From the NCBI GenBank assembly GCA_039654915.1, contig CM077593.1:114749413-114813412 (forward strand): DNA of 64,000 nt, in the 5' to 3' direction. Origin of the DNA: Aquilaria yunnanensis. Lineage: Eukaryota; Streptophyta; Magnoliopsida; Malvales; Thymelaeaceae. Made by a program: the position numbers and the translations under genes. Positions 1 to 12,737 of this stretch are shown one piece after another. Position 1 is the stretch's first letter, and each line of letters starts with the position of its first letter. Below the pieces are notes generated by a model. The model saw nothing but the letters and a program-made list of their open reading frames with translations, made no database searches and was not told the origin of the DNA.

Positions 1-1140
1 GGTGAAGAAACAAAGAAAAAATTCTCTTTCATTTTGTCATTTTATATATGTCAATTAATTATTTCTTGATGTGTGTGTAGGTAATACATTAATATAAAAA
101 AAAAACATTTTTAACTCACGGTATGTGGTATACTTGCGGTAAGCGCGATATATCATGGTATATCACTGTAAATTATAAAAAATAATTTAAAAATTAATGG
201 TAAGTGGTATACCTACTATAAGTTTAGTAAATGATGGTATATCATGTAATATTATAACATACAGTATTAATTTATGTATTACATACAGCATACCTACAGT
301 AAACAATATCCCACATGATATACTACAGTATACCACAATATTTGGTTCTATGTTTGTGTTAGATTTAGACAAATTCCCGTTTATGCACATCACAATTTCT
401 TTAAGAAATTATGTTTTACTACCAAACTTATAATCACATAAATTTATATATATCACATAGTCAAATCAATAGTTCAATCCCAAATCAAACATTAATAAAA
501 GAAGACATTGCTTCGCTTCGCCTATATACATACACACAAAACTCTCCAACCAAATGCCATTTTCACTCAATCCAAAGCAAATAATTTGTGATTGTTTTTA
601 TCATTTTTAAGCCACATTCACTTTACTACAAAATTATTTAAGCAACAACCCTTTAATTTAATGACTAAGGGTTATGAAAAATATGAAAGATAAAAAATTA
701 ATTTAGTTGTCATTTAAGTATTGAAAAAATTGATATGTCCTTTTCCTTAATGACTACAATAGTATGGCTCCATCTAAACTTGTATCATACTTCTCAATAA
801 AAAAAAAATGAATTACAAAGAAGAATTTCAATTTAAGGAATTGCAAAATACTACGTAGTTCAATGCAATTAACGTATTTACTTTTGGTACTTGCATTACA
901 TGGCAGAGGCTCCACAAACAAACGCTTTTTGTGTGTTTTTCCAATAAAGTACTCTTTTAAATTTATATGTTCACAATATTTTGTCTCGAGATTTTAAGAA
1001 AATAAATGAACAAGTAAATAAATATTTTAAATAAAAAGTAAAAGATTTTTTTGTTGTATAGTATGTGGACAGTTGGGAGTTAAATCCCTTCACGTACGAT
1101 CAGCAGAAGAGATGGATATAACCCACAGGATTCCCAACTT
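1..1140. other. AT-rich intergenic DNA with a cluster of GGTATA/TATACC motifs
   Basis: No credible coding region is visible. Between about 118 and 350 the motifs GGTATA, GTGGTATAC, TATACCAC and GATATACC recur many times in both orientations, giving a short palindrome-rich patch. It may be a degraded MITE, but I found no clean terminal repeats. The remainder is ordinary AT-rich DNA leading into the upstream region of the ARM-repeat gene. Confidence 0.5.
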
Positions 1141-1422
1141 CGTCAAAGCTTCAAGGTTCATGTTTCTCCCTCGCTCTCTCTCTCAGCTTCCCAATTGGAT
1201 CGACACTCCATAGCTTTTTATGACAGAAATGCCCTTGTCCTCATCCTCTTGAATTGTCACAATTACACAGCCTTTTTAATGCACTAAATAGAAAACCAAC
1301 GCCGGTGGCTTCACTTACAACTACAAACGAGTTGGTGTTTCATCTAAATTGACCAAGTTTAGGTTTTTTTATCTTCTCAATGGGTTTGCTTCAAAATTTG
1401 TGATTTTTTTGTGCGAGCAGAA

Positions 1423-3141
1423 ATGGGGGAAGACCAAGATTTTCAGGAGTCGTTTGATGAGGCGAGGGAGTCCGGTCTCAGGCAAGCGATTGAGTTTATC
1501 TCTTCCTTGATTTCTCTTTCTAATTCCATACGTGTTTTCCCTGTTAAATGGCAACTGATTCGTACCAAGTTGCAAGAACTCAATTCCGGCTTAATCTCCG
1601 CCGAGGACTTCGATTCCGGCCAAAACCGGTCGTTTTCCGGCTTGGTCCCTGACATTCTGGTCACGGTTAAAGACTGCTGTGATCTTGCTAGGAGATGTGT
1701 GGATCTTTCTTACAGTGGCAAGCTCTTGATGCAGAGTGACCTTGATGTAATGGCTTCGAGATTTGGTCAACACATAAAGAATCTTACTGGGGTTTATTCT
1801 GCTGGGATTTTGACGAATGGTTTTGCAATTGTTGTTTCCAAGCCTGTTCTTGGTGCTTCCAGGGACGACATGAGGTTTTACGCTCGGGATTTGCTGACAA
1901 GAATGAAAATCGGGGACAAAGAAATGAAAAGACAGGCCTTGATTTCTTTGTATGAGGTTTTGGGTGAAGATGAGAGGTATCTGAAGCTGGTTATGGAGAT
2001 TGGTGACATTTTTAGTTTGTTAGTAGGCTTCCTTGGTTTGCCTGATGTGGAAGTTCAAGAAGAGGCTGCAAAAGTTGTGTCTTTCATGTCTGGGTTTGAG
2101 TTGTGCAGGAATGTCTTGATTGGAGCTGGAGTTATTGGGCCTTTGATTAGGGTTTTGGAGAATGGGAGCGAATTGGCAAAGGAGGGAGCAGCTAGGTGCC
2201 TCCAGAAATTGACAGTTAATTCAGACAATGCTTGGTCGGTTTCAGCTCATGATGGGGTGACTGCCCTACTGAAAATATGCTCAACTGGTGATTCTGGTGC
2301 AGAACTGATTGGTTCTGCTTGTGGGGTGCTGCAAAATCTTGTCGGTGTCGAAGAGATCAAGAGGTTTATGGCTGAGGAGGGTGCCATTTCAACGTTTGTG
2401 AAGCTTGCAAGAGCAAAGGATGAAATTGTGCAGGCAAACGCAATAGAGTTCCTTCAGAACGTAGCTTCTGGGGATGAATCAGTTCGTAGAATGGTGATTA
2501 GAGAAGGGGCCGTTCGTGAATTAGTCCGTGTTCTAGATTCTAACTCGCCATCCTCATCCAAGACTAGAGAGGTGGCACTGAGAACAGTTGCAAATCTATG
2601 TTTCTCATCATTAGATTGCATACATACATTGATAAGTTATGGCTTCTTAGAAAGGTTGTATTCACTCTTGTGCAATGGAGATGTTTCATCTCAAGAACTG
2701 GCATTGAAAGTAACATACAGGCTCTGTCTAGCATCAGATGAGGCCAGAAAGGCAATGGGCGATATCGGTTTCATGCCTGAGCTTGTTAGGTTGCTTGATG
2801 CAAAATCAGTTGAAGCGAGGGAAATGGCAGCTGAGGCACTCTCCAACCTGGTCTCGGTTCCTAAGAACCGGAAGCGATTTGTGCAGGACGACAAGAGGAT
2901 CGGGTTACTTCTCCAGATGCTGGATCAACAAGAGGGGAATACAGGTACCAAGAAACTCTTGCTCTCCATCTTGATGTCATTAACAAGTTGCAGTAGTGGG
3001 AGAAGGAAAATAGCAAGTTCTGGATATGTAAAGAACATAGAGAAACTTGCAGAGGCTGAGGTTTCTGATGCTAAGAGACTTATCAGGAAGCTATCCACAG
3101 GTAGGTTCCGGAGTATCTTGAGTGGAATCTGGCATTCTTGA
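1423..3141 (+). CDS. ARM-repeat protein (intronless, 572 aa)
   Basis: Single-exon gene for a 572-residue armadillo-repeat protein. The first ATG (context GCAGAAATGGGG) is chosen because the upstream extension of the frame relies on a GTG. Residues about 10-120 form an alpha-helical N-terminal region like that preceding the repeats in the plant 'vacuolar protein 8-like' ARM family (DUF7032 type). From about residue 150 to the end, successive ARM units are visible, for example VQEEAAKVVSFMSG, AKEGAARCLQKL, VQANAIEFLQNVASG and AREMAAEALSNLVSV. There is no U-box, signal peptide or membrane segment, so it is probably a soluble cytoplasmic or nuclear scaffold for protein interaction. Intronless structure and length match this plant subfamily. 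A pyrimidine-rich tract ending in CAG directly before the start could be the acceptor of a 5'UTR intron, but I cannot place a donor. The precise function is unknown. Confidence 0.9.
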   Translation: MGEDQDFQESFDEARESGLRQAIEFISSLISLSNSIRVFPVKWQLIRTKLQELNSGLISAEDFDSGQNRSFSGLVPDILVTVKDCCDLARRCVDLSYSGKLLMQSDLDVMASRFGQHIKNLTGVYSAGILTNGFAIVVSKPVLGASRDDMRFYARDLLTRMKIGDKEMKRQALISLYEVLGEDERYLKLVMEIGDIFSLLVGFLGLPDVEVQEEAAKVVSFMSGFELCRNVLIGAGVIGPLIRVLENGSELAKEGAARCLQKLTVNSDNAWSVSAHDGVTALLKICSTGDSGAELIGSACGVLQNLVGVEEIKRFMAEEGAISTFVKLARAKDEIVQANAIEFLQNVASGDESVRRMVIREGAVRELVRVLDSNSPSSSKTREVALRTVANLCFSSLDCIHTLISYGFLERLYSLLCNGDVSSQELALKVTYRLCLASDEARKAMGDIGFMPELVRLLDAKSVEAREMAAEALSNLVSVPKNRKRFVQDDKRIGLLLQMLDQQEGNTGTKKLLLSILMSLTSCSSGRRKIASSGYVKNIEKLAEAEVSDAKRLIRKLSTGRFRSILSGIWHS

Positions 3142-3238
3142 AATGTAAATTCTTTTAACTCCCCAGGAATGAGAAAAGGAAAAATAGGAAAAAAAGAACA
3201 AGGAAATTCCACTGTATATTTAATTTAAATGTTTTTTC

Positions 3239-3276
<38 letters not shown>

Positions 3277-5012
3277 AAATAGGATCTCAAGTTTTGCTAT
3301 CTCTTTGTTCTTAATCTTACTCATTGCCAAAAAAAAAAAAAAAACAGCGTGTGAACTGCTTTTTGCTTGATATGTAATCATCAGATAGCCAGTAAAGCTG
3401 ATCTTGTGGATTCCTTAGTAGATACTCTGGCATTGGTGATTATAACTGCAATTTGGTACCAAATGGACTAACAAGATACAGAGAGAAAGGAATGGAATGG
3501 GAATTTTCAGTTAATTTAGGTATGCTTTAGGGGGCTTGGAGGATAATAAATTAATGGTGGAATTTGGGTGCATGTGGATTGGTGGCACATGGGAAGGGAA
3601 GGGAGAAGAAAAACCCAGAGGAGCATGTGAGTAGTGACAAGCAAGCTGCTTCTTTGGCCATTCACCATTATGAGACAGATAAGATGGTGATGGATGAAAG
3701 TTGCTTGTGTATTTGCTTGTCCTTTTAGCCAGGAAGCCCCTGTCTCATTCTCACCTCTGTTTTTTTTCATGCCATGCTCTTCACCAAAAAATATAAGGAA
3801 AATTTTTAGCAATTTCTATAATGCTGGCTTGTTGATACATGTATGCCAATTTTGTGGGATATTTTTTCAATTATGAGAGGTTAATTTGAAGAGGAATTTC
3901 GATAAGAAAATTGAGATTCGAATTGCTTAATTGAGTAGTGTGAGCTATTTCAAAAGGGGTAGGGCAGGGGAAAGTAGAAATGTAGCCATTTTTGTTAATA
4001 AATGATTAGTGGATCGATTGTTGGGCTTGTGATCCTCCAGGAATTTTGACAGGCTGTACATGTAGGGGTGTACGCCAAACATTTTTTATTTTAGGAAATG
4101 GTCCTGTGACTTTAAATACGACTGTCCTTCACTCTAAGGGTCTAATGGATTGATTTACCTCATATTTCATGGGTCCTATAATCTGGTTTGAACATATCAC
4201 AAAATGAGATCCTTTATTTTGTAACTTGATAGATAAAAAAATGTCGTAGCGAATGGAAGTTCCTTATTCTGGTTTAAAAAGTTTTCTTGTTAAACATATG
4301 TCGCATATTGACCAAGTTAATACAAATCTCTTAATTCTGTATTTAATAATTTTTTTTTCTTTGTAGGGTACATAATGCTTATTTATCACATCACTTAATC
4401 AGAGAAAATTGGTTAAAGTGCTAGTAACAGAAAATGGTCGATGTGCAGAGGATTATCTATGGAAGGTGGTTTAAAATGACGATTTCGGCTCACGCTTGAA
4501 ATTTTCCCCTACAAAAATTCAATTTAAATGAAACTGGTCATATATATATATATTTTATTTTTAATAAACAAAGCCATATGAAAATTTAAAAGGCAAACGA
4601 GAAGAAATGTCTAACATCTTCAAATTACACTCTATATCTAAAGTTTTACAAATTTGATCAAATATGAAACTATTCGTATACATGATAACTTATTTTCGAA
4701 AGATAATCAGAACATCATGCTAACTTTTGCATCCACAAAGTTAATATTGCATTAAAGTGATTGTTAGGTCTGAAAAACCAATTCATGCATGTCATACTTG
4801 AAAATTATATTATAATAATGCAATATATTTATCATGGTAATCTAACGATGACATTTTTTTTTGTTGTCAAAAAATTGCAAGTGGATATGCTTGTTTCGTT
4901 GAATCAATCTACCATATGCCTCAAACTAAGTCAATAATTTTGTTGCACAAAAAACATTTTATACCATAAATTAGGAAAATCGAATTGTAGTTGCCACAAG
5001 ATATGAATGATG
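3142..5012. other. Intergenic, no gene seen
   Basis: This stretch holds the 3' flank of the ARM-repeat gene. Pyrimidine-rich and poly-A tracts lie near 3232-3277 and 3329-3344, then AT-rich DNA follows. Short open frames have no family features and are not called. Confidence 0.5.
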
Positions 5013-5222
5013 CTCTATCTGTTTTATAAAAATTGATTATTTTACTATCCATGATAATTAATTTATAATTTTATTTATTTTAAAATTTATTATAAAAATA
5101 TGAGTATTTTATATGAAAATAAAATTTTAAAATTATAGTTTTTAAATATTATTTTTTTAAAAAAAATTTAATACATATTAATATGAATATATTTAAGTCA
5201 AATTTCAGTAAAACGGAAGAAG
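5013..5222. mobile_element. Degenerate Stowaway-like MITE
   Basis: The left end (CTCTATCTGTTTTAT) and the right end (ATAAAACGGA-type, ending GGAAGAAG before TA) resemble the Stowaway terminus CTCCCTCCGTTTCAT and its complement. The 210-bp interior is very AT-rich and non-coding. The right flank is TA and the left flank is TG, so the TA target duplication is imperfect. Assignment rests on the ends only. Confidence 0.45.
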
Positions 5223-7320
5223 TATGATTGCTATTATTCTAATTAGAAAATTTACCTCATCTATATCCATTTTTTATCTTTATCCACAGGATGCAAACAA
5301 TGCACGAATTATTTGGGGGCAGTTGATTTTGATTTAAATCACATAAATGAAAGTGCATTAATCCTGAATCAGGTCAGGTTTCTTGTGGGCCATGGGTAGT
5401 TTGTTGGATAAGTATAAAAAAGTTCCTGAGTTCGGCCATAATTACATCATTGTGCCATGTGTTGTGCTTCTTCAATCTATCTTACTCGCCCAAGAACAGC
5501 ACAATTAAGATCGCCTATCCCGTTTCCTCTAGCTATTGAGCAATCTGTGGCAGTTGGAAGCCTGTTGGCTGTCCTGCAATTTAGATCCACCAATTTGCTG
5601 CAAGATTCATTGATGAGCACTAAGACAGCACAGGCCTCCATGCTCGGCCTAGATTTGTGCATGTGTGTGGATATGGCAGCAAATCAACAGATCCAACACA
5701 ATGGGTTTATGACTGATGCTACGATGGGTGCCATTTGGATTGGGTTTAGGGAACTGCAGGACGAGTAAGGGGGTGTGGCTATGGATGAACTGGGTTCGTC
5801 GGCCAAGGGTGGATCTAGTGTGAATGATCCAAATTTGAGAGCGGAATACTCCAATGAAGCTAGAAGTTGGGAGGTAGAATCGAACAGGGACCAACTGGTG
5901 ATGATTGAGGTGAGAGAAGCAGGTCAAATGAATAGGAAAAGAAAGAGTGACATGAAGGTGTAAATCTACCCCAACTCCATTCCCATTTTCAATTCCCATG
6001 CTTGTACACTCCCTTAACAGGCCCAAAAGTATATTAATTCATTAATCTCATAAATGTCAACCGAACTACCCCTTAGTCTGCATCTAAATAGGATTACGTA
6101 TAAAAATTACAAAAGAAACTCCCATTATAAATGACAATATTAGCACCAATTCTTTTAAATTGCTATAGTTGGGATTGCATTGTGATAAAATTAATTACAA
6201 ATGTAAGCAAACAAAATTCCAGGACCAAGTATTGTGATTGTACTTACAGTTTTAGACAATTTATTATCAGTGGACATCAAATTACTAAAATTAAAAGTTA
6301 TTTTAGGTAGTTTTTAAAAAAATTTGACAGTAATCACTAACTTTATTAATGTACATTCATTTATTATAATCAAGCTTCTACATATACTACTAAAAATTAA
6401 TATGACAAAAGCTAGTTGCCTATACAATTTAGTTCTTTATAAATTTTTTAGCAATTGGTCATATCTTGAGGAGATTAGTTTCTAAAAGATGGATGATATT
6501 TTGAACGCTAAACACACATTTATGCACAACATTTATAATGGTCCAATTTTGATACTGATAAAAGCAATTCGACATTTATCTTGTAGTTTGAAAGTATTAC
6601 TAGCTAGTCCACAAACTGCAAAGATTCAGAGTATAAAAAAAATAATAATAACCACAACTAGAAAAAAAAAATTAACCACAAATTGTAAAGATTTAGAGTA
6701 TTAAAAAAAATTAACTTCAAAGAAACTAATCCAGTCAGTACTTAACAAATTGGATAATAGTCCTATTGCTTAGTCGAAATACGGATATATATATTTTATA
6801 TATAGAAAAGAAATAGTCATATCCGAATATTTTTTTTAATAAGAATTGTCATTTTTTGCTTTTTCCGGTCAATTACCATTTCATGTTGAAGGAAACACCA
6901 AATACCGGCTGCATCACTAAACTTTGATCCAATTTTCAGAACGACCACTGAAATTTATATTTTATGTGCAATCAATTTATGAATCCATTGGAAAAAAAAA
7001 TGTCTGAATCCTATTTAATTTTTTTGAAATGATCGTTTAAATCAAATTTTCTAGTGGCAGATTATGACACCTGATTCTATTAAATTGTTCGTCTGTCTAT
7101 TATCAAAAAGGAACAAATTCAGTGATGGTTGTGAGTGAAAATTAAAGCTTAGTGGTGATTTTGAAAATGGAAACGAACCCTAGTGATTTATCTATTTTTT
7201 CTTTTTCTAATGGAGTATATCTTACTACAAAAACTGTTCTTTTGCATCGCAAAATATCTAATCTTCTTCTTGTTCCTGTTCTTCTTTTTTCTTCCCCTCA
7301 TTGTCACAGCTTTAGTGATA

Positions 7321-7321
<1 letters not shown>

Positions 7322-7361
<40 letters not shown>
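7322..7361. repeat. (TA)n microsatellite
   Basis: Twenty uninterrupted TA dinucleotides are visible. Such a tract is likely length-polymorphic. Confidence 0.95.
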
Positions 7362-7365
<4 letters not shown>

Positions 7366-7399
7366 ATGATGCATCTAAGGGTGATTTTGACTTTTTTTT

Positions 7400-7665
7400 A
7401 ATAAGAGAGATTGTAGAATTGACACGTGGCACATTTTCCTTTGTTAGTGAATTAACTAGAAATTTTTTGACATGATTTACCACATATATCCTCAACCTTC
7501 CAATGTAATATGATGATGACATATGACGGTCAAAGCCACAATTTTTGACTTACAAATAAATTTTAAATTAAATATTATGACATTATCTTTTTTTTTTTTT
7601 GAAATGATTATATAGATATTATTTGATACAAAAATTTGAATATAAAATTATCCAATATTTATTTT
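7400..7665. repeat. Direct-repeat copy of foldback segment (13.79-14.03 kb)
   Basis: The block from about 7508 to 7665 matches 13873-14028 in the same orientation, sharing for example CAAAGCCACAA/TAAAGCCACAA, TTTTGACTTACAAATAAATT and TATAAAATTATCCAATATT. Weaker similarity extends to about 7400. The CACTA element lies between the two copies. Confidence 0.75.
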
Positions 7666-10600
7666 CTTCTTTTGCCTAGAAGAATTATTTCACAAAAAAT
7701 ATACTACTATTTTGATTAAAAAGAAAAATAGTGTAACATTTATTTGTTCAATTTGAAAAAAAATGAAATATTTTCAAAGCTTGAGACTTTTGTTGATATA
7801 ATATTTGATCTGATCAAGAGAAAATTTTAGACCTAATCATGATTATCACTCACTTTTTAAAATTTTAAATTTGCTTTTCACTTCATTAATTTTTTTTAAC
7901 AAAAGAATAGATAAATTTGAAACTTTTATCTTTCATTGAAAAAGTAGATAAATTTGAAACTTTTGCTATTAGAAATATTTTAATATTTTATAATATTATT
8001 TTTAGAATATTTTTAAAAATGACTAATATAAAATTTTGAGTCAAACTCAAATATCTTTAAAGGGAGGTGTATATTACATTACTAGAAAAAGATGATTTAG
8101 CAATGACTAAAATAGTCGCTAATTAAAGATAACAAATAGTCACTAAAAGTCTGATGAAAATTTAGCGACGGTTGTTTGATGCTAAAATTAGCGACGGTTT
8201 GCCCTCGTTAATCGCCACTAAATTTAGGGACGATTTGCCTTTGTTAATTTAGTAACTGTTAGTTGTTGCTAAATTTAGTGACGACATGCCCTTGCTAAAA
8301 TCTCAAAAATTACCAACGGTTAACCTTAGTTAAATCTCTTCCAAATTTTGTGACATGTAGCCTTCACTAAAAGCCGATGAAGCATTTATAGCCAGTCATC
8401 ACAAAAGTTTGCCCCAATTAAAAACGACTTACCCATGCTAGCTGCGTAAGACCTCTCGTGTGTTAGTCATTTTTTATGCTAATTTGTTATCTCCTTTAAC
8501 ATAGATAACTTTTTTGAATATATGTAATGTAGTGGAGATATAAACCTATAAGTTTGATAAAGGTTTTGCAACGGTTGTTTGTCACTAATGTTGAGTGATG
8601 ACTTGTCTTTGTTACTTTAGTGATTGCTTGCTCTTGCTCTTGCTACTATGCCAAAAATTAGCAACGGCCCACCATCGCTAATATCGCAACTAGATGCTAA
8701 TAAGATTTTTAGTGACTTTTGTTTTTAGTGACAGCTTGCCTTCGCTAAATTAGTGACAATTATCTATCATTAAAATTTAGTGACGGCGTATCTTCACTAA
8801 TTTAGTGACGGTTAGCCATTACTAATTTAAAAAATTTTAAAAACCAGCTTTAATTTTATCTTTCACTACATATCATCCCCTTCCTTTCTTCTAATCATAA
8901 TTGGGGCAGAAATAGAAGTGGGAGATGAAAGAGGAAACGATTTCAAAATAAGAGCAGAGATTAGTGACGGCTGGCCTTTACTAATTAGTAATAAGTAGCC
9001 TTCACTAAGTTAATGATGACTAGCCTTTGCTAAGTTAATGATGGTTAGCCATCACTAAATTTAGTAATAATTTGCTCTCGCTAAAATTCAAAAAATTAGC
9101 AACGGTTAACTTTCGTTAAGTTATAGCCAGATTCAGCAATGATTTGCCCTCGTTAATTGTATTAATCAAATTATACTATGGGTGATTCGTACTAATTTAT
9201 ACATATTTATACACACACACATACAATATTTCTTTAAATATATGTATTTATATGTATATATGTATGTATGTATATAAATATGTATAAATTAAAGTATTTA
9301 TGGTGCAAGAGATTATTGTATAGGTTTAGAGCAACTTATGTTGGTGAAATGTATTAGTTATTTTTTTAAAAATCAATACATTATTTTTTTTTAAATTTTT
9401 TGACAGATTTAGGGAAGTTTAGCCGTCGCTGTCTCTATTGTCTGCCTGCGACGGTTTGCCTTCAGTAATCTGATTAAAAACTTCTCAAACCAGGGCCTCG
9501 CAAGTCTGTTCTTTCGTCAAGAAGGGCCGAGCTACTAATTGAGAGGAGGAGGAGGTGCACAGAATGATTATCAGGCGGCTCTTTCTTCTCTCTGGAATGA
9601 TTTCTGGTTTTTTCTTCGCCTGATCTCTGGTACGCATCTGGTTTTTCGATCGCCTCGTTTATCTGGTTTTTTGTTTTTCTGATTTCTTCTCCTGATTTCT
9701 TGGCCGAATCTCCTGACGCTCAATTTCAGCTACAATCGGGTCAAAGAGCATCGGTCCTGATTCGTTGATCCTCAATTTCAGCCGAAGTTGAAGGAGGTCT
9801 TGACCTTGAGGTGCCGGTCCACTGATCCTCGGTCTTATCCTCTCGCTGCACTGATTCGTCTCCACTCTCCCTTCTTCCACCGATCCACAAATCCACCAGG
9901 TAATGTCATTATTGTTTCACCAGTTAAGAAAGAGCCCCTCTTTCTTGGGTTCGAGACATTGATTAGCACGTTGAATTGGGTTCGACACATTGATTAGCAC
10001 TTCTGTCCGTAGTTGGTAGTTAAGAAAGAGCACATTGAATTCGGTTCGAGACGTTGATTATCCTCTTGTTATCGAGATTGAAATTAAACATTGAATTGGA
10101 GGAAAGAAAGCAGGGTGGAATGTTGTTGTGTTGTCTAAAATAAAGCAGGAACGGGGGGGCATATGGTGGGTTTCGATCATGTATATATAGAGGTGAGTGA
10201 TGAGTGGCATGTATATATTACCTCTTTTTGGACTTGATTTAGCCTTCGTAGATTTTTTTCTCTATTTTCATTGTATTCTTGATGGACTTTGGAGATTTTA
10301 GCTGCCTCATGATCTAAATGAAGCTTGAGTTAATTAGTTTTTTTGTGTGTTATAAACTTTGTTGTCTTATTGAGTATATTGGTATGTCATAGAATCAAAT
10401 AGGAATGGTTATCAGTTATTGTTTGATTTATGTACTAGATTTTAATTTACCTGCCTTATGTAAATTCAGATAGCAAGTTAGTGTTGGTATAAGGTAGATT
10501 TGAATTGCTTGAGTTGATGACGAAGTAAGTCATTAGATAGCTAACCAGAATAAGATCTTCTAGGCAGATATATGAGGAATTATATATATGTTTTTCAGGT

Positions 10601-11345
10601 CTGTAAGTTGGGATTCATATTATTTGTGTTGTTATTGGTTGTAGCCCTGAACTTAGCTGAGTAGTGATGATGAGGATTTGAGTGTGGTTCTAGCAAGTCT
10701 GAAAACGAACATGCGTATGATTCTTATCTACTACAATTTCGTCCAGTAACCACATGTCAAGGTAGTATACTACTGATTCTGTTTAATAGGCTCTTGTTGG
10801 TCAATTCACTTTCCTCCCAAAGAATTCATGGTTGTTGCCTTGTGGAAATGAAAATAGATCTTGGTGGTAGTATTAGAATTTTTCTGTGAATATACGCATC
10901 AGATTAGGATTCCTTTGGGTGGGGTAGAAGGCATCCTTGATCACATTTTGGTGGAAGCAGGCCTATTGTTTCTTTTGTCCATAATATTTTTTTTTCTCTT
11001 GTTTGAAAGATTTCCAATGTGTAATTAGATTTTGGATTATGGCTCTGTACATTAACGTAGCAAAAACAAGATTAGTGATAGATATGCATGTAAAAAAAAT
11101 CATAAAAGTGATTTTTATAACCCTTTTAGAGGCTTAATGTTCCTAGAGGGAGGGGATGGCTTCTCTGTATTCTTGGTCCTCCAATGAGTGAACTTTCTTC
11201 ACTCATGTGTCAGTGCTATCCTGCTGGCTTTTGTTAATTTGAATCCATTATTGCCTGGTAGTTTTTGGTTCACATTCCTAGAGTTATTTTCTACTGATGG
11301 TTTTTGGCTTAGGAACTAGGACAAACAAAACATATAGTACATAAG

Positions 11346-11501
11346 ATGTGTTTAAGAGTTGGATCTATTGATTTAACAGGAGCTATAAAAAAAATTTGCG
11401 TGGCATATGATCTTTGTGAGGATGACTTAATTCTTGAGGAGCTTGGTTGCTTGTTAGAGAATCCTAGGCTGATGGGTCTTAGATTAGAAGATAAAGAATA
11501 A
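11346..11501 (+). pseudogene. Unassigned captured open frame inside the CACTA element
   Basis: An open frame of 51 codons begins MCLRVGSIDLTGAIKK and ends with GLRLEDKE before a stop. Its composition is more protein-like than the surrounding AT-rich DNA, and it sits between intron-like stretches. I do not recognise the family. It is probably part of captured host sequence, although chance is possible. Confidence 0.25.
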
Positions 11502-11804
11502 TTCAGCAGCAGCTATTTTGACACCAAAACACTTGATGAACATACTTTTGTTGAGTGTTCTTCCTCATGCAATGCTGACAGGTACACATGGATTTGGATT
11601 TGGATGGTTGAATAAGGAGTTGGCATGAGGGTTGCTATGTGAATTTTTATTTTTTTGTCATAATATTTTTTTGATTTTTCATTATTTTGGGGGAAAATGG
11701 TAACAAGAGCTATAGCTGCAATACTATGCTTCAGGAGCAAGTGAGTTTGCTGATGAACATTAACCGGCCTGAATTATGCTTGTAGGTTGGTCTGATTGCT
11801 GTAA

Positions 11805-11870
11805 ATGATTGCGGATCCTAAATGTGTTCCAGATTTTATCAAGGTTGGGGCAGATATAGTTAGTGTCCAC
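11805..11870 (+). pseudogene. Captured fragment resembling plastid ribulose-phosphate 3-epimerase
   Basis: The 22-codon stretch includes VPDFIKVGADIVSVH, which closely matches the conserved 'VPDFIKAGADIVSVH' region of plastid ribulose-5-phosphate 3-epimerase (Calvin cycle and pentose-phosphate pathway), and it is preceded by a matching Met-Ile. A stop follows immediately where the family continues with Cys-Glu. The frame lies inside the CACTA element, so it looks like a captured exon piece rather than a gene. The assignment rests on one short motif. Confidence 0.5.
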
Positions 11871-12737
11871 TGATCAATCTTTTACATCAAGGCTAATTGC
11901 AACCTGTGGAAATGATACAGAGCTGATTATTGGATTTGTTGCTCAAGCTAAGCGTAACATAGCTTTAGTTAAGTATTCCCTCCTGGGCTTGTACTTTAAA
12001 CTTGTTCTTGGTTCTTGAGACCTCTCTTTTGGTGGAATGGTCAACATAGGAAAGGAAGGATAATGTGTATATATGATCTCTTGTGTATGACTTAACTTTT
12101 AAATGACATTTGATTTACTTTATATTTGTGGATATGTGTAATCAACCTTTATTTTATAATTGTTGCAATTGTAGGAACATAACAACATGGTAATAATAAT
12201 AACAATAATAATAATCATAGTCATTGACTAGTGAAGGCTAATCATTGCTAAATTAGTGATGGCTTAACTTCATTAAAGTTAGTGACGGCTAGTGTTCACT
12301 AAATTAGTGAAGATTAGCCGTTGCTAATTCAGTAACAACTAGCCTTCATTAAATTAGTGAAGGTTAGTTGTCATTAACTTAGTGACAGCTTACTTTAACA
12401 GCTAGCATTCACTAAATTAGTGACGGCTAGTCTTCGCTAAATTAGTGATAGTTAGTTTTCGCTAAATTAATGATAGTTAGTCATTGCTAATTGACCGCTA
12501 ATTAACCGACAATAGATTGGTGTCAAAAAATTAGTGACTGTAGCATTTGTGAAGGCTGATGGTTGCTATGTAGTGACGGTTGCTGTTGCTAACTTATTAG
12601 CAGCAAATGAATTAGCCGCAACGACTATAGCGACCGCTAAATTCCTTTTTTTTTTAGTAGTGTTAAAAATATTATTCCATATTTGCTCCATAATAGTCAC
12701 TTTTATTTTTAGAACTAATTTATATAGTCAGCATTGC

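Larger units (their letters stand above)
5223..8076. other. Intergenic, unassigned short frames
   Basis: Two adjacent open frames (5457-5768 and 5775-5963, +) have somewhat balanced composition, unlike their AT-rich surroundings. They carry no motif I recognise and could be a relic of a retroelement or gene. The rest is AT-rich and includes the TA microsatellite at 7322-7361. The part from about 7400 to 7665 is a partial copy of the foldback repeat found at 13.8-14.0 kb. Confidence 0.4.
8077..12662. mobile_element. CACTA (En/Spm) element, non-autonomous, with captured DNA
   Basis: The left end reads CATTACTAGAAAAAGATG. The right end, in reverse complement, reads CACTACTAAAAAAAAAAGG. The ends are flanked by identical 3-bp sequences, TTA (8074-8076) and TTA (12663-12665), as expected for this superfamily. 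Both termini carry dense subterminal repeats of the type TTAGTGACGGCTAG and its variants in both orientations (about 8100-8830 and 8960-9160 on the left; about 12225-12640 on the right). These are the kind of sites bound by TnpA-like proteins. No transposase frame survives in the 4.6 kb. The interior from about 9480 to 12180 has gene-like composition with intron-like stretches, and contains the epimerase-like fragment at 11805-11870. The left terminal C-to-T change may impair mobility. Confidence 0.85.

Noticed and set aside
5457..5963. Two adjacent frames with balanced composition
   Set aside because: No recognisable motif, no splice structure and no neighbouring element that explains them; kept only as unassigned.
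7152..7522. Frames on both strands containing a Tyr-Ile repeat
   Set aside because: They are translations of the TA microsatellite.
8100..9160. Regularly repeated short motifs that could suggest a CRISPR-like array
   Set aside because: Spacing and sequence are irregular, orientation alternates, and they are the subterminal repeats of a CACTA transposon in a plant genome.
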